In this document: in pieces, positions 47,660 to 59,041 of the stretch | Layout of the letters: each line of letters starts with the position of its first letter | How positions within the stretch are numbered: the first letter of the stretch is position 1 | Source: Gammaproteobacteria bacterium | GTDB lineage: Bacteria > Pseudomonadota > Gammaproteobacteria > GCA-002705445 > GCA-002716945 | DNA: 64,000 nucleotides | Direction: 5' to 3' | Assembly: GCA_018667355.1 (NCBI GenBank) | Contig: JABIVC010000016.1 | Span: forward strand, 1-64,000 | Program-made: the position numbers and the translations under genes | Notes under the pieces: model-generated | The model's database searches: none | What the model was told of the DNA's origin: nothing | Seen by the model: only the letters and a program-made list of their open reading frames with translations

Positions 47660-48517
47660 ATGGATAATTCATCTGATGTATTAAATAAATATAGTCTTTT
47701 ATTCAAAGGTAAAGTTAGAAATATTTATAACTATAGTAATGATAAATTATTAATATATACATCAGATAGAATTTCTGCATTCGATTATGTCTTTGAGGAT
47801 GAAATTAAAGGCAAAGGTTTACTATTAACTAAAATGGCCAAATTCTGGTTCAAAAAAACGAGTAATATAATTACAAATCATATTTCAGAAGAATTAATAG
47901 ATTTACCATCTCATATTAAAGATAGCTGTATGTTAGTAAAAAAAACCAAAGTTTTGCCAATAGAAGCGATTGTAAGAGGACATATAGCAGGGTCCGCATG
48001 GAGTGCGTATAAGAGCTCTCAAAAAATAAATGGATTAGTGTCTAAAAAAATATATAAAAAATATGATAAGTTTGATAAGCCTATTTTTACACCGTCAACA
48101 AAAGCTGAAATAGGTGGAAAGGATATAAATATTAGCATTGCAGAAATGCGAAAAATTATTGGGGGAGAGCTAACAGAAGAAATACAAAATATGAGTATCA
48201 AATTATATGATTTTGCATATAGTTTTGCAAAAGAAAGAGGTGTTATTATAGCTGATACAAAATTTGAATTTGGTTTAGACCCAGATAATAATTTAATATT
48301 AATAGACGAAATATTCACACCAGATTGTTCGAGATTTTGGCTATATGACAAAAAACTTAAAGAATTAAATCATGAGGCTTTTGATAAACAGTTTTTTAGA
48401 GATTACTTGATTGCTAGTAATTGGAATAAGGAACAAATTATGATACCCGATAATATTAAGGAAAAAATTATTTCTAAGTATAGAACTGCATATGATTTAA
48501 TTACATATGAAACGTAA
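47660..48517 (+). CDS. purC: phosphoribosylaminoimidazole-succinocarboxamide synthase
   Basis: PurC (SAICAR synthetase) acts in purine synthesis. The 285-aa protein is the longer form seen in some proteobacteria and yeast, not the roughly 237-aa E. coli form. LLFKGKVRNIY, YTSDRISAFDYVF, PIEAIVRGHIAGSAW, FTPSTKAEIGG and LIDEIFTPDCSRFW are conserved. It follows the copper-protein gene by 1 bp and overlaps bioD by 11 bp. Confidence 0.95.
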   Translation: MDNSSDVLNKYSLLFKGKVRNIYNYSNDKLLIYTSDRISAFDYVFEDEIKGKGLLLTKMAKFWFKKTSNIITNHISEELIDLPSHIKDSCMLVKKTKVLPIEAIVRGHIAGSAWSAYKSSQKINGLVSKKIYKKYDKFDKPIFTPSTKAEIGGKDINISIAEMRKIIGGELTEEIQNMSIKLYDFAYSFAKERGVIIADTKFEFGLDPDNNLILIDEIFTPDCSRFWLYDKKLKELNHEAFDKQFFRDYLIASNWNKEQIMIPDNIKEKIISKYRTAYDLITYET

Positions 48518-49178
48518 AAATATATTTATAAGTGGCACTAATACTGAAGTAGGGAAAACCTTTGTTACTCTAAATATTATTAAATTACTGGTGTTTAAGG
48601 GAACTAAAGTTAATCCTTATAAACCTATAGAAACTGGGTGTAAAGAGCAATTATCTGAGCTAATACCTCATGATTCAATGCTTTTTTATAAAGCTATCAA
48701 TAAGAGGATAAGTCTTAACCAAATAAACCCATATAGATTTCTAGAACCAATTTCTCCAGCAGCAGCAATCAAAAGATCAAGAAAAAAAATATATATAAAA
48801 GATTATAGGAAAAAACTAGAAGATTTACCAAGTGGAGACATTACACTTATTGAAGGTGCAGGGGGACTATGTTCTCCTTTAGCTCCTGATGGATACAATA
48901 TAGACTTAATAAAAAGAATAAATGCCCCAACTATATTAGTTGCTAAAGATGAAATAGGAGTGATTAATAATGTGATGTTAAGTATAAATATGCTCAATAA
49001 ATATAAAATAAAGATACTTGCTATAGTGTTGAATAGAAAAGCCAATAGTCAGCCAGTTGGAATGAATAACTATAAAGAAATCAAGTCTCTAACCAAGACT
49101 CCATTAATCCAGATTTTGAATAAGAAACACAATAATCAGAAAGAATTTAATAAGTTAATTAAATTAATTACTGCTTAA
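48507..49178 (+). CDS. bioD: dethiobiotin synthetase
   Basis: BioD closes the ureido ring of dethiobiotin with CO2 and ATP. The 223-aa protein has the P-loop-like GTNTEVGKTFV (about 10-20), YKPIETGC with the catalytic Lys, and EGAGGLCSPL. Its start lies inside purC, so translation is probably coupled. The 3' end overlaps convergent fba by 4 bp. The rest of the bio genes are not in this window. Confidence 0.94.
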   Translation: MKRKNIFISGTNTEVGKTFVTLNIIKLLVFKGTKVNPYKPIETGCKEQLSELIPHDSMLFYKAINKRISLNQINPYRFLEPISPAAAIKRSRKKIYIKDYRKKLEDLPSGDITLIEGAGGLCSPLAPDGYNIDLIKRINAPTILVAKDEIGVINNVMLSINMLNKYKIKILAIVLNRKANSQPVGMNNYKEIKSLTKTPLIQILNKKHNNQKEFNKLIKLITA

Positions 49179-50173
49179 ATATTACCAATTGAAGCCTCAG
49201 AACATAATTTTGCTCTTTCAGCTAAAATGGTTTGTGCTTTCTCGTGATTTTCATCTTTACCAGACCATGCATTAAGAGCAGATTGCTGGATGGCCCTTGC
49301 ATACGAGAATGTTACTCTCCATGGTAAATCATATGTGCCTGAGTTCATGATATTTAAATGATTAGTAGCTTCATCATTCGACTGACCGCCAGATAAAAAT
49401 GCTACTCCACCCAAATCTTTAGGACATACATCTTTTAAACATTTAGCAGTCATATCTGCAACTCTATCGTAATTTGCACGATTTGTATTTTTATCTCCAG
49501 AAATTACCATACTAGGTTTCAAAATCACGCCTGGAAAATATATATCAATTGAACTCAATTCATCAAATAAACATTTTAGAGTAGACCTTGTTATCTTATC
49601 GCACTCTTCGATGGAGTGTTCACCATTAATTAATACTTCAGGTTCTACAATTGGAACTAGATTATTTTCTTGACATAAAGATGCATATCTAGCAAGAGCA
49701 TTACAATTAGAACGAATACATGAGTTAGTAGGTATGCCTTCCCCAATTGTAATAACTGCTCGCCATTTACAAAATTTTGCACCCAGTGATTCATATTTGA
49801 CTAATCTATCTCTTAATCCATCCAGGCCTTCTGTTATTTTTTCATTAGGATGATTAGAAAAATCTTTGGCGCCTGCATCTACTTTAATACCTGGTAGGAT
49901 ACCAATATTCTTCAAATGGTCTCTAAATAAAATACCTGTACTCATTTTTTGATGAAAAGTTTCATCAAACAATATTGCGCCACTAATATAGCTTGAAAGA
50001 TTTGGAGTAGAAATAATTAACTCTCTATATCTAATTCTATTTTCTTCTGTTTCTGGAATACTTAAAGCTGCGAACCTTTTAGCACAAGTCGGCGAACTTT
50101 CATCCATTGCTAATAACCCTTTGGGTTTTTGCATCATTGCTTCCGCTATTGACTTAAGTTTCTCTTTGTTCAT
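49175..50173 (-). CDS. class I fructose-bisphosphate aldolase
   Basis: The enzyme splits or forms fructose 1,6-bisphosphate by a Schiff base. The family is recognised by GLLAMDESSPTCAKRF, the CKWRAVITIGEG block, IVEPEVLINGEHSIEEC and PGVILKPSMV, which carries the Schiff-base Lys. I start at the ATG at 50173, with GGAGTGA upstream, giving 332 aa. This animal/plant-type class I form is uncommon next to the usual class II enzyme of gammaproteobacteria. It ends the tkt-gap-pgk-pyk run. Confidence 0.93.
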   Translation of the reverse strand: MNKEKLKSIAEAMMQKPKGLLAMDESSPTCAKRFAALSIPETEENRIRYRELIISTPNLSSYISGAILFDETFHQKMSTGILFRDHLKNIGILPGIKVDAGAKDFSNHPNEKITEGLDGLRDRLVKYESLGAKFCKWRAVITIGEGIPTNSCIRSNCNALARYASLCQENNLVPIVEPEVLINGEHSIEECDKITRSTLKCLFDELSSIDIYFPGVILKPSMVISGDKNTNRANYDRVADMTAKCLKDVCPKDLGGVAFLSGGQSNDEATNHLNIMNSGTYDLPWRVTFSYARAIQQSALNAWSGKDENHEKAQTILAERAKLCSEASIGNI

Positions 50174-50220
50174 TTTCACTCCATTTTTCAATCAGTTTAT
50201 TCAAAATAGTGTATATAATA

Positions 50221-51657
50221 TTACACCTCTATTAAATTGCCAACCTCAACAATCTTTAATGCATTTGTGCCACCACTAGTTCCCATTAGGTCTCCTTTAG
50301 TGATTATTACATGGTCCCCTTTTTTAACTGCCCCTTTCTCCAACATAAGATCTATAACCTGTTTATTTGCTTTTGCATGAACATACTCAATATCATCTAG
50401 TTTCATAGAATAAACCCCTTTCAAGAGACATATTCTCCGGCTTGTTCTATCATTTTTAGTCATTGCATATATTGGGATAGTAGACTCAATTCTAGACATC
50501 CATAGTGGAGTAGATCCTGTTTCAGTGAGTGTTGCAATTGCTTTAATGTTTGACTTATCTGCGCAATAAACTGCTGCCATAGCAATTGTCTGATCTGTTT
50601 TGGCAAAGCTATTATCTTTTCTGGAAATTTTTAGGTTTTTTCTATTAGTTTTTTCAGCAACTTCACAAATCCTGCTAACCTCTTGAATAACATCTACGGG
50701 ATAACTTCCTATGGCAGTCTCAGCAGATAACATAACTGCGTCTACACCAGACGTGACAGCATTTGCAACATCAAATACTTCAGCCCTTGTAGGGACTCTA
50801 TTACTTATCATCGATTCCATCATTTGGGTTGCCACTATCACAATTTTATCAAATGAAATTGCTTTCCTTATCAACATATCTTGAACGGCTGGTAACTGTT
50901 CAATGCCAATCTCAACGCCAAGATCACCTCTAGCAACAAGTAAACCATCGCTTGCTTTTGCAATCTCATCTATATTTTCAAGCGCCTCGCTTCTTTCAAT
51001 TTTAGCAATAATGCCTATTTGTTTTTTACCAATAACTTTTTTAACTGATTTAATATCATTAGCATCTTTAACAAAAGAAACAGCTATATAATCAATATCT
51101 AGCTTTACAGCATTAGCCAAATCTTTTTTATCTTTATCTGTTATACCTTTTAACGATAAACCTCCACCTTTTTTATTTACACCTTGATAGGGTTTAAGTT
51201 TACCGCCACGAATAACCTTGGTATATATTTTGGATTTTACAATATTTGTAACTTCTAATTTTATTAGTGCATCACTTAATAGTAATTCATCTCCAATATC
51301 TAGTTGTTTAGGTAAATCTTTATATGTTAATCCTACGGATGTATCAGTGCCTTTATTATCTCCAAGAGCTGCATCTAAAATAAACTCGCTTTTCGTTTTT
51401 AGTAAAATATATTCTTTACTACCAAAACCCTTAATTCTTATTTTTTGACCCTGGAGATCGATTAAAGTAGCGACTGGTCTTTTTAGTTTCAATGAAGCAT
51501 CTTTCAGTATAGTGATAATTTTTTCTATTTCTGCAACATTGGCATGAGATAAATTTATTCTAAAAACATCAGTTCCCTCTTTGATTAAATTGGATATTGT
51601 TTTAGGAGATGATGAGGCCGGCCCTAGCGTTGCTATTATTTTTGTTCTTTTTCTCAT
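50221..51657 (-). CDS. pyk: pyruvate kinase
   Basis: Pyk converts PEP to pyruvate with ATP formation. The 478-aa protein has RTKIIATLGPASSS, FRINLSHA, the IIAKIERSEALENIDEI catalytic Lys region, LVARGDLGVEIG and MMESMISNRVPTRAEVFDVANAV. The C-terminal allosteric domain is present. It overlaps pgk by 4 bp and is followed by fba after 47 bp. Confidence 0.97.
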   Translation of the reverse strand: MRKRTKIIATLGPASSSPKTISNLIKEGTDVFRINLSHANVAEIEKIITILKDASLKLKRPVATLIDLQGQKIRIKGFGSKEYILLKTKSEFILDAALGDNKGTDTSVGLTYKDLPKQLDIGDELLLSDALIKLEVTNIVKSKIYTKVIRGGKLKPYQGVNKKGGGLSLKGITDKDKKDLANAVKLDIDYIAVSFVKDANDIKSVKKVIGKKQIGIIAKIERSEALENIDEIAKASDGLLVARGDLGVEIGIEQLPAVQDMLIRKAISFDKIVIVATQMMESMISNRVPTRAEVFDVANAVTSGVDAVMLSAETAIGSYPVDVIQEVSRICEVAEKTNRKNLKISRKDNSFAKTDQTIAMAAVYCADKSNIKAIATLTETGSTPLWMSRIESTIPIYAMTKNDRTSRRICLLKGVYSMKLDDIEYVHAKANKQVIDLMLEKGAVKKGDHVIITKGDLMGTSGGTNALKIVEVGNLIEV

Positions 51658-52814
51658 ATCCTATACATTCCGAGTTTATCTAAAATTGGCAAATCTTCAC
51701 CTTCAATAAATTTTAATAGTGACCCGCCGCCAGTAGAAAGACATGAGAATTTATCTTGGAGGTTTAACGCTTCAATGATTGGTATTGTATCTCCACCACC
51801 TACAACAGAATATGCACCAGACGACGCTATGGCTTTAGAAATCTTAATGGTACCGTTATCAAATGGTGACTTTTCTACATAACCTAAAGGGCCATTCCAA
51901 AAAATTGTTGATGATTCTGAAATTACTTTAATATAACGATTTATTGTTTTTTCACCTATGTCTAATATTTTATCATTAGATTGTACCATAGAAATGTCCC
52001 TGATTTCAGGGTTATCAAGACTTGTGTCAGAAGATACCATTACATCTAATGGCATTATAATTTTTTTAGAATCAGCGCAGTTCAATATTTCCTGTGCTTC
52101 TTCAATAAAACTTTTCTCAACAAGTGAATCTCCAATCTCATGACTCATTGCCATTAGGAATGTATTGAGTATCCCTCCTCCGAGAATAATATTATCAGAC
52201 TTAGATAATAGCTTTCTAATAAGGGTTAGTTTTGTGGATATCTTGGCCCCAGATATAATCGTAGTCATTGGTCTTTTTTCAGAAGATAAAAGTTTATTTG
52301 CATTCATGACTTCGTTTTTTAATAAATCACCAGAGAATGTTTGGAGATAATCAGAAATTCCATATGTTGATGCCTCTTTGCGATGAGAAACACCAAAAGC
52401 ATCAAAGACAAAAACATCTCCCAGGCAAGATATTTGTTTAGCTAATGATGGTAAATTTTCTTTTTCACCCTTTTGAAATCTCACATTTTCGCAGAGTACA
52501 ATATTATTGCCGTTAAAATTAACACCATTAACCCAATCTTTGGAAAAAGTAACTTTTTCCCCTAATAAATTTTCTAAATTATTGATAATTATTTTAAGAC
52601 TAAAAGATTCGTCATAAAGACCTTCTTTAGGTCTTCCAAAGTGGGATAATATTATGATTTTATTATTATTTTTTAAAAGATTTTTAATTGTGGGAATAGA
52701 TTTCAATATTCTAAAATCGCTCAGAATTTTTCCTTTGAATACTGGCACATTTAAATCTAAACGCAATAATACATTTTTATTCTTTATTTCAGACTGATTA
52801 GACTCTTTTATCAT
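51654..52814 (-). CDS. pgk: phosphoglycerate kinase
   Basis: Pgk interconverts 1,3-bisphosphoglycerate and 3-phosphoglycerate. The 386-aa protein has LLRLDLNVPVFKG, ILSHFGRP, FDAFGVSHRKEAS, the ATP side FWNGPLGYVE, and VGGGDTIPIIE. Its start overlaps the gap stop by one base (TAATG). Confidence 0.97.
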   Translation of the reverse strand: MIKESNQSEIKNKNVLLRLDLNVPVFKGKILSDFRILKSIPTIKNLLKNNNKIIILSHFGRPKEGLYDESFSLKIIINNLENLLGEKVTFSKDWVNGVNFNGNNIVLCENVRFQKGEKENLPSLAKQISCLGDVFVFDAFGVSHRKEASTYGISDYLQTFSGDLLKNEVMNANKLLSSEKRPMTTIISGAKISTKLTLIRKLLSKSDNIILGGGILNTFLMAMSHEIGDSLVEKSFIEEAQEILNCADSKKIIMPLDVMVSSDTSLDNPEIRDISMVQSNDKILDIGEKTINRYIKVISESSTIFWNGPLGYVEKSPFDNGTIKISKAIASSGAYSVVGGGDTIPIIEALNLQDKFSCLSTGGGSLLKFIEGEDLPILDKLGMYRI

Positions 52815-53824
52815 TAATTGTTAGCTAAAATCTTAGCTACATCTAGCATTCTATTTGAGAAACCCCACTCATTGTCATACCAAGAACAGATTTTGAAAAA
52901 CTTATTATTCATAACCCTAGATAGACTTTCATCATAAACAGATGAATAAGATGAATGATTAAAGTCAATTGACACCAATGGTTCTGAATTATAACCAAGT
53001 ATTCCTGAAAGTTCATTTTCTGATGCTTTTTTAATTATAGAATTAATTTCATCCAGAGATGATTCTTGTTTTACATTAATACATAGATCAACAAGAGACA
53101 CATTAATAGTCGGAACTCTGATAGCAAAACCGTCTAGCTTACCATTTAGTTCTGGAAGCACTAAGCCAACTGCAGACGCTGCACCAGTCTTTGCTGGTAT
53201 CATTGATTGAGTAGCTGATCTTGCTCTTCTTAAATCTGAATGATAGACGTCTGTCAATACTTGATCATTTGTATAAGAATGAATAGTTGTCATTATTCCA
53301 CTTTCAACGGTTAATTCTGCATGAATGTTTTTAATTAACGGAGCTAAACAATTAGTTGTACAAGAAGCATTCGAGACAATCTTATGAGAATCATTTAATA
53401 TTTCATGATTAACGCCATATACAATTGTTGCATCTACATTTGAGGCTGGAGCGGATATTAATACCTTTTTAGCACCAGCATCTATATGGCTCATTGACTT
53501 TTCTTTAGATGCAAAAAAACCAGTGCATTCCATTACTACGTCAATATTCAATTCCTTCCATGGTAACTTAGAAGGATCTCTTTCACTGAGAACAAGTACC
53601 TCGTCTTTATCGTCGATAATTATTTTATTATTCTTTATTTGAACGCTTTTCCCAAAAGGGCCATGTGCCGTATCGTATTTTAAAAGATGTGCGTTAATTT
53701 CTGTATCGCCTAAATCATTTATTGCAACAATATTTATTTCACTATTATTGCCACTCTCATAGTTGGCTCTAAAAACATTTCTGCCAATTCTTCCGAACCC
53801 ATTTATTGCTACATTTATAGTCAT
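52814..53824 (-). CDS. gap: glyceraldehyde-3-phosphate dehydrogenase
   Basis: The 336-aa enzyme has [14 protein letters not shown] for NAD(P), the catalytic [13 protein letters not shown] with Cys155, and [14 protein letters not shown] at the end. The residue after the second beta strand is Asp (INDLGD), which favours NAD. It follows tkt by 4 bp in a carbon operon of gluconeogenic or Calvin-type layout. Confidence 0.97.
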   Translation of the reverse strand: MTINVAINGFGRIGRNVFRANYESGNNSEINIVAINDLGDTEINAHLLKYDTAHGPFGKSVQIKNNKIIIDDKDEVLVLSERDPSKLPWKELNIDVVMECTGFFASKEKSMSHIDAGAKKVLISAPASNVDATIVYGVNHEILNDSHKIVSNASCTTNCLAPLIKNIHAELTVESGIMTTIHSYTNDQVLTDVYHSDLRRARSATQSMIPAKTGAASAVGLVLPELNGKLDGFAIRVPTINVSLVDLCINVKQESSLDEINSIIKKASENELSGILGYNSEPLVSIDFNHSSYSSVYDESLSRVMNNKFFKICSWYDNEWGFSNRMLDVAKILANN

Positions 53825-53828
53825 AGTG

Positions 53829-55823
53829 TCACCCGTTTTTTTTAATTAATTTTTTAGTTTGTTTTATAACATTAGATATTGTAAATCCAAAGTGTTTCAA
53901 TGCTTTATCTCCAGGAGCAGATACGCCAAAAGTATCCATTGTTATTTTTACACCTTTCTTGCCTATTAGTTTATCCCAACATACACCGATACCAGCTTCA
54001 ACTGCTAGAATGTTATCAAAGTCATCAGGGATCAATTTATTTTGATATGACTTAGGTTGAGATAAAAATTCTTCCAAACAAGGAACAGATACTACTCTGA
54101 TATTCAAACCATCTTTTGTTAATTTATTTGCAGCTTCAAGACATAAATGAGTCTCAGACCCAGATGACAGAAGTATCGCATCAATCTTATGACTACAATC
54201 TTGTAAAATATAACCACCTTTTTTAATAGATGTAATTTGAGCATTTGTCCTTTTTAACTCTGGTAAAGTTTGTCTTGTTAAAACTAGTGAGGAAGGTCCA
54301 TGTAATTTTTCTAAACTAGATTTCCAGGATATAGCTGTCTCTGTAACGTCTGCAGGTCTCCAGACACTCATTCCAGGTATTATCCGCAGTGAAGTTAATT
54401 GTTCTACAGCCTGATGTGTTGGACCATCTTCACCTAGACCAATAGAGTCATGTGTAAACACATTAATTATAGGTAGGTGCATCAAAGCAGACATTCTAAT
54501 GGCATTTTTAGCATATTCAGAAAATATTAAAAAGGTACTTCCATAAGGTCTAAAACCTCCATGTAAGAAGATACCGTTATTTATTGCACACATACCAAAT
54601 TCTCTTACACCATAATGAATATATTTCCCAGATGCATCTTTCTTGCTAAATGGTTTTGATTCTGGCCAAAAAACTAAATTTGATTCTTTAAGGTCTGCTG
54701 ATCCTCCAATGAGTTCAGGTAAAGATGGTCCAATATGTTCCAAGACCACTTGAGAAGACTTTCTCGTGGCCATAGATTTATCATTTTTTTCTATTAAGGA
54801 ATCTATTTTCTTCGTAAAACTAGATGGGAGTTTATTTTTTAGTCTTCTTTGTAACTCAGTATATAGTTTTGGGTATGATTTTTTATAAGAATTTAATTGT
54901 TTATTCCAATTTTGTTCTAAAGTTTTGCCAGATTTTTTTGCATCCCATTCTTTATAAATATATTTAGGTATATGGAATGGCTTAAATTCCCATCCTAGAT
55001 TTTTCCTCGTTAATAACACCTCTGATTCTCCTAGAGGTGCTCCATGTATGCCACTTGTACCTTGCTTATTAGGTGAACCACACCCAATAGTTGTTTTCAT
55101 ACAAATTATGGTTGGTTTTGATAATTCTCGTTTAGCTCTAGATATAGATTGCTCTATCGAGCCAAAATCATGACCATCAATATTATTTATAACATTCCAG
55201 CCATATGATTCGAACCTCTTTTCAATATTTTCTGTGAAGGCAATTGAAATATCTCCATCTATAGAGATATTATTCATATCATAAATTAAGATTAGTTTAT
55301 TGAGTCCTAAAGTACCTGCAAGTGAACATACCTCATGAGAAATACCCTCCATCAAACAACCATCACCGCTAAATACATAAGTATAGTGGTCAATCAAGTT
55401 ATGGCCTTTTTTATTAAATTCGCTAGCCAGAGATTTTTCAGCTATTGCCATTCCAACTGCATTTGCTAAGCCTTGTCCTAAAGGGCCGGTTGTAGTCTCA
55501 ACACCTGGAGTAATATCACATTCTGGGTGTCCTGGAGTAATAGACTTTAATTGTCTAAAATTTTTTATATCATCTATAGATAACTTATATCCAGTTAAAT
55601 GTAATAAAGAATATAGGAGCATCGAGCCATGACCATTTGATAATACAAACCTATCTCGGTTTATCCAGTTTGGATTACTAGGGTTATGTTTTAAGAATTT
55701 TTTCCATAAAACATATGCTATATCTGCCATGCCCATTGGAGCACCTGGATGACCAGATTTAGCTTTTTCTACGGCATCTAAACTTAAAAATCTTATAGCA
55801 TTTGAAAATTCTTTTTTATTCAT
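53829..55823 (-). CDS. tkt: transketolase
   Basis: Transketolase moves two-carbon units between sugar phosphates using thiamine diphosphate. The 664-aa protein has [31 protein letters not shown], the TPP motif [12 protein letters not shown], and [14 protein letters not shown]. It opens the run tkt-gap-pgk-pyk-fba, with 13 bp to the upstream redoxin gene. Confidence 0.97.
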   Translation of the reverse strand: MNKKEFSNAIRFLSLDAVEKAKSGHPGAPMGMADIAYVLWKKFLKHNPSNPNWINRDRFVLSNGHGSMLLYSLLHLTGYKLSIDDIKNFRQLKSITPGHPECDITPGVETTTGPLGQGLANAVGMAIAEKSLASEFNKKGHNLIDHYTYVFSGDGCLMEGISHEVCSLAGTLGLNKLILIYDMNNISIDGDISIAFTENIEKRFESYGWNVINNIDGHDFGSIEQSISRAKRELSKPTIICMKTTIGCGSPNKQGTSGIHGAPLGESEVLLTRKNLGWEFKPFHIPKYIYKEWDAKKSGKTLEQNWNKQLNSYKKSYPKLYTELQRRLKNKLPSSFTKKIDSLIEKNDKSMATRKSSQVVLEHIGPSLPELIGGSADLKESNLVFWPESKPFSKKDASGKYIHYGVREFGMCAINNGIFLHGGFRPYGSTFLIFSEYAKNAIRMSALMHLPIINVFTHDSIGLGEDGPTHQAVEQLTSLRIIPGMSVWRPADVTETAISWKSSLEKLHGPSSLVLTRQTLPELKRTNAQITSIKKGGYILQDCSHKIDAILLSSGSETHLCLEAANKLTKDGLNIRVVSVPCLEEFLSQPKSYQNKLIPDDFDNILAVEAGIGVCWDKLIGKKGVKITMDTFGVSAPGDKALKHFGFTISNVIKQTKKLIKKNG

Positions 55824-55836
55824 ATTTTATAGTTAC

Positions 55837-56391
55837 TCAGCTTCTCCATTTAATTGAACAGCCAATGCTTGGTGTCTGTTCCAGTGGGCCTTTACCAGTT
55901 CTAGAAATCAAAAACATTGCTTTAAAAAGGTCGCTTTGATTTGGATTATTTGATGCTTCCCGCCCTCTATCATCAAATCTGCCACGGTATTGTAACTCAA
56001 GATTAGCATTATAACCAAAGAAATCAGGTGTACATACCGAGTTGTATTTTTTAGCTACTGATTGATCAGTATCAATGAGGTATGGAAAACCAAAACCGTT
56101 CTTTTTTGAAACTACTTTCATGTTATCAAATGAATCATCAGGAAAAGATATAAAATCGTTTGGGTTTATGGCAACACAACCAATCCCCTTCATAGCCAAA
56201 ACATCAGTTTCTACAACCAATTTTTCCAAAATAACTTTAACATACGGACAATGGTTGCAAATAAACATCACCAGCAATCCTTTAGGGCCAGCACAATTTT
56301 CCAGACTCCAGGTTTTATCATCTGTCCCTTTCAGGCTAAAATCATAGGCTTTTTGGTTGAAATCACATACTGGAGTAGATAATTCTGTCAT
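55837..56391 (-). CDS. thioredoxin-fold (AhpC/TSA-like) redoxin
   Basis: A 184-aa thioredoxin-fold protein with CNHCPYV (about residues 45-51) at the redox position, and the downstream GFPYLIDTDQSVAKKY and VCTPDFFGY typical of this family. A thiol peroxidase-like or reductase role is likely but unproven. It has no signal peptide, so it is cytoplasmic. It lies just upstream of tkt on the same strand. Confidence 0.85.
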   Translation of the reverse strand: MTELSTPVCDFNQKAYDFSLKGTDDKTWSLENCAGPKGLLVMFICNHCPYVKVILEKLVVETDVLAMKGIGCVAINPNDFISFPDDSFDNMKVVSKKNGFGFPYLIDTDQSVAKKYNSVCTPDFFGYNANLELQYRGRFDDRGREASNNPNQSDLFKAMFLISRTGKGPLEQTPSIGCSIKWRS

Positions 56392-56450
56392 GATAATTAA
56401 TTGAATAACCTCTAATGTAACCTTATTATATAAATAGTTAGTCTATTTAT

Positions 56451-56481
56451 TTGTTTAATACGAGAATATTGATGATATAAT
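56451..56481 (+). promoter_or_regulatory. candidate promoter of rpoD
   Basis: A perfect TATAAT ends 28 bp before the rpoD ATG. TTGTTT lies 19 bp upstream, which is a long spacer. TGATG-ATATAATA-CATCA around the -10 is an inverted repeat that could mark a regulator site. Confidence 0.3.
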
Positions 56482-56509
56482 ACATCATTTTCAGGCAACT
56501 TAGTATCTT

Positions 56510-58426
56510 ATGGCCAATTCAAATTTATCAAAGAGTAAACAAAAAGAGATTAAAGAATTAATCGAAATTGGGAGGAAACAGGGTTATTTAACTGTTTCTG
56601 CCATCAATGATTTATTACCAGATAATCTATTTGACACTGACCAGATTGGTCAAATTACGAAATTAATCACCGATCTTAAAATAAAAGTAGTTGAGTCAGC
56701 TAAAGATGCTGAGGAAGAAACCACTCTCAATGATGAAGAAGTAACAGATGATGAAGATACGGATATAAGCGAAGAAGAAGCCGTAGAAGTCTTATCTAGT
56801 CTAGATGAAGAGTTTGGAAGAACATCAGACCCAGTTAGAATGTACATGCGTGAAATGGGGACAGTGGAATTACTCAATAGAGCTGGAGAAATAGTAATTG
56901 CAAAAAAAATTGAAGCAGGTCAAAAATTAATAAATCAAGCAATCCAGAGATTCCCTGAATCAGCATCATTTTTTACACAAGTATTTACTGAAATAGAAGA
57001 TGAGGAAAAAATAGACTCTCTAATATCTGATTATATTTTAGATATAAAATCAGATGCCTCCGAAGAGTTTAAAACGGAACAGTTGCCACCTAATAGCCCA
57101 AATATTCTCAAGCAAGCAGAAGAAAAAGATGGTAAAGAAGTTGAGGTTGCTCAAATAACTGATGATGGTCAGGTAACGGATGATAATGAAGATGAAGAAG
57201 AGGAAGTAATAGATAATTCGCCAGATAAAGAATTAGTTATTACCGCAGTGAATGAGATTAATGGTTTATACCTAGAATATAGTACATACAAAAGTAAAAA
57301 AGATGATAGATATAAAGAAATATTTGATTCTATTAGAGATAAAACTTCGTGTTTTAAATTTTCAACTTTGTTTAAAGAAAAGCTTACTTCAAGAATTGAA
57401 AGTATCACTGCTTTAATTGCGAAATACGAAAAAGAAATTAGAAAGATTTGTATAGAAACTCTAAAGATACCCAAGAAAGTATTAATAACAAAATTTAAAG
57501 ATAGTAACTTTAGCAATCTTGAATTTACCGAAGAATACATCAATGAATCTAAAATGGATGATAATGAAAGGGAATTGACTAGAAATCAGCTGAAGAAATT
57601 CCAAAAGAAACTTCATGCGATCGAAGAAAATCAAGATGTGTCTATAAATGAAATTAAAATCATAAATAAAGATAGAAGAATTGGTGAAATAAAAGAAAAA
57701 AATGCTAAAAAAGAAATGGTTGAAGCTAATTTGAGACTAGTAATTTCTATTGCTAAAAAATATACAAATAGAGGATTGCAGTTCTTAGATTTAATTCAAG
57801 AGGGAAATATAGGTTTAATGAAAGCTGTTGATAAATTTGAATATAGAAGGGGTTATAAGTTTTCTACATATGCAACATGGTGGATTAGACAAGCAATTAC
57901 TAGATCTATTGCTGACCAAGCAAGAACAATAAGAATCCCTGTGCATATGATTGAAACAATAAATAAACTAAATAGAATCCAACGAAAACTGTTACAAGAG
58001 AATGGGAAAGAAGCAACACCAGAAGAGTTAGCTGAACATATGGAGATGCCAGAAGATAAGGTGAGAAGAGTCTTAAAAATTGCAAAAGAGCCGATCTCAA
58101 TGGAATCACCTGTAGGTGATGATGAAGACTCTCATTTAGGTGATTTTATCGAGGATGAACACGCACAAAAACCACTCGATGAAACTATTAATACTGGGCT
58201 AGCAGATTCAACAAGAGATATACTTGGGAGTTTGACACCAAGAGAGGCCAAAGTACTGAGGATGAGATTTGGAATTGATATGAATACTGATCATACTCTT
58301 GAAGAAGTAGGTAAACAATTTGATGTTACAAGGGAACGCATAAGACAGATAGAAGCAAAAGCATTAAGAAAACTTCGACATCCATCGAGAGCTCATAACT
58401 TGAAAAGTTTTTTAGACAATGACTGA
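56510..58426 (+). CDS. rpoD: RNA polymerase primary sigma factor RpoD (sigma-70)
   Basis: This is the main sigma factor. The 638-aa protein has region 1.1 at the N-terminus, a long acidic and non-conserved stretch (about 185-245), then region 2 ([47 protein letters not shown]), region 3 and region 4 ([23 protein letters not shown]). It is not preceded by rpsU-dnaG here, unlike in many gammaproteobacteria. The start is ATG. It overlaps msrA by 8 bp. Confidence 0.98.
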   Translation: MANSNLSKSKQKEIKELIEIGRKQGYLTVSAINDLLPDNLFDTDQIGQITKLITDLKIKVVESAKDAEEETTLNDEEVTDDEDTDISEEEAVEVLSSLDEEFGRTSDPVRMYMREMGTVELLNRAGEIVIAKKIEAGQKLINQAIQRFPESASFFTQVFTEIEDEEKIDSLISDYILDIKSDASEEFKTEQLPPNSPNILKQAEEKDGKEVEVAQITDDGQVTDDNEDEEEEVIDNSPDKELVITAVNEINGLYLEYSTYKSKKDDRYKEIFDSIRDKTSCFKFSTLFKEKLTSRIESITALIAKYEKEIRKICIETLKIPKKVLITKFKDSNFSNLEFTEEYINESKMDDNERELTRNQLKKFQKKLHAIEENQDVSINEIKIINKDRRIGEIKEKNAKKEMVEANLRLVISIAKKYTNRGLQFLDLIQEGNIGLMKAVDKFEYRRGYKFSTYATWWIRQAITRSIADQARTIRIPVHMIETINKLNRIQRKLLQENGKEATPEELAEHMEMPEDKVRRVLKIAKEPISMESPVGDDEDSHLGDFIEDEHAQKPLDETINTGLADSTRDILGSLTPREAKVLRMRFGIDMNTDHTLEEVGKQFDVTRERIRQIEAKALRKLRHPSRAHNLKSFLDND

Positions 58427-58889
58427 TAAAGCAATATTTGCAGCTGGATGTTTTTGGGGTATTGAAGATAAGTTTTCTACAGTAAAAGGTGTTGTAGAAA
58501 CAGAAGTTGGGTATATTGGTGGTAAGACTAAGAATCCAACATATGAGGAAATATGCCGAGGTGACACATTTCATGCCGAAGCAGTTAGAGTTTTTTATAA
58601 TAAAGAAATAATTACTTATGATCAGCTCTTGGACTTATTTTTTGAAATACATGATCCAACAACGCTGAATAGTCAAGGACCAGATTTTGGCACACAGTAT
58701 AGGTCAGCAATATTCTGTCAAAATGACTTTGAAATGCTTTCTAGTGAAAATAAAATAAAAGAATTGAATAGAAGCAAATTTAACAATAAGATAGTTACCA
58801 CAATTGAACTTAATGATGATTTTTGGATAGCTGAAGAATATCATCAAAAGTATTTAAAAAAGAAGAAATTTAATTTTTTTATTAAATAA
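58419..58889 (+). CDS. msrA: peptide methionine-(S)-S-oxide reductase
   Basis: MsrA repairs oxidised methionine. The 156-aa protein is the short form, with the catalytic Cys11 in [35 protein letters not shown] and [23 protein letters not shown]. The start overlaps the end of rpoD by 8 bp. A tRNA gene begins 2 bp after its stop, so rpoD-msrA-tRNA may be one transcript. Confidence 0.95.
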   Translation: MTDKAIFAAGCFWGIEDKFSTVKGVVETEVGYIGGKTKNPTYEEICRGDTFHAEAVRVFYNKEIITYDQLLDLFFEIHDPTTLNSQGPDFGTQYRSAIFCQNDFEMLSSENKIKELNRSKFNNKIVTTIELNDDFWIAEEYHQKYLKKKKFNFFIK

Positions 58890-58891
58890 TC

Positions 58892-58965
58892 GGGCCTGTA
58901 GCTCAGTTGGTTAGAGCAGTGGACTCATAATCCATTGGTCGGAGGTTCGAGTCCTCCCGGGCCCA
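58892..58965 (+). tRNA. tRNA with anticodon CAT, probably tRNA-Ile2
   Basis: Acceptor GGGCCTG pairs with CGGGCCC, the anticodon arm is GTGGA-CTCATAA-TCCAT, and the T arm is GGAGG-TTCGAGT-CCTCC. The CAT anticodon fits Ile2 (read as AUA after lysidine modification) or elongator Met. The GGGCC acceptor resembles proteobacterial Ile2 more than Met. No CCA is encoded. Confidence 0.93.
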
Positions 58966-59041
58966 AGTAAAAGCACTTTCAGACATTCTCACAAGAGAAA
59001 TTGACCACCTCAAACACCATTATAACCCTTATTTGACTTGA

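Noticed and set aside
58967-59041. Open frame VKALSDILTREIDHLKHHY... between the tRNA and the yajQ remnant
   Set aside because: It shares the frame of yajQ but does not resemble the YajQ N-terminus, has no start codon and ends in TGA. I could not link it to any integrase or transposase family.
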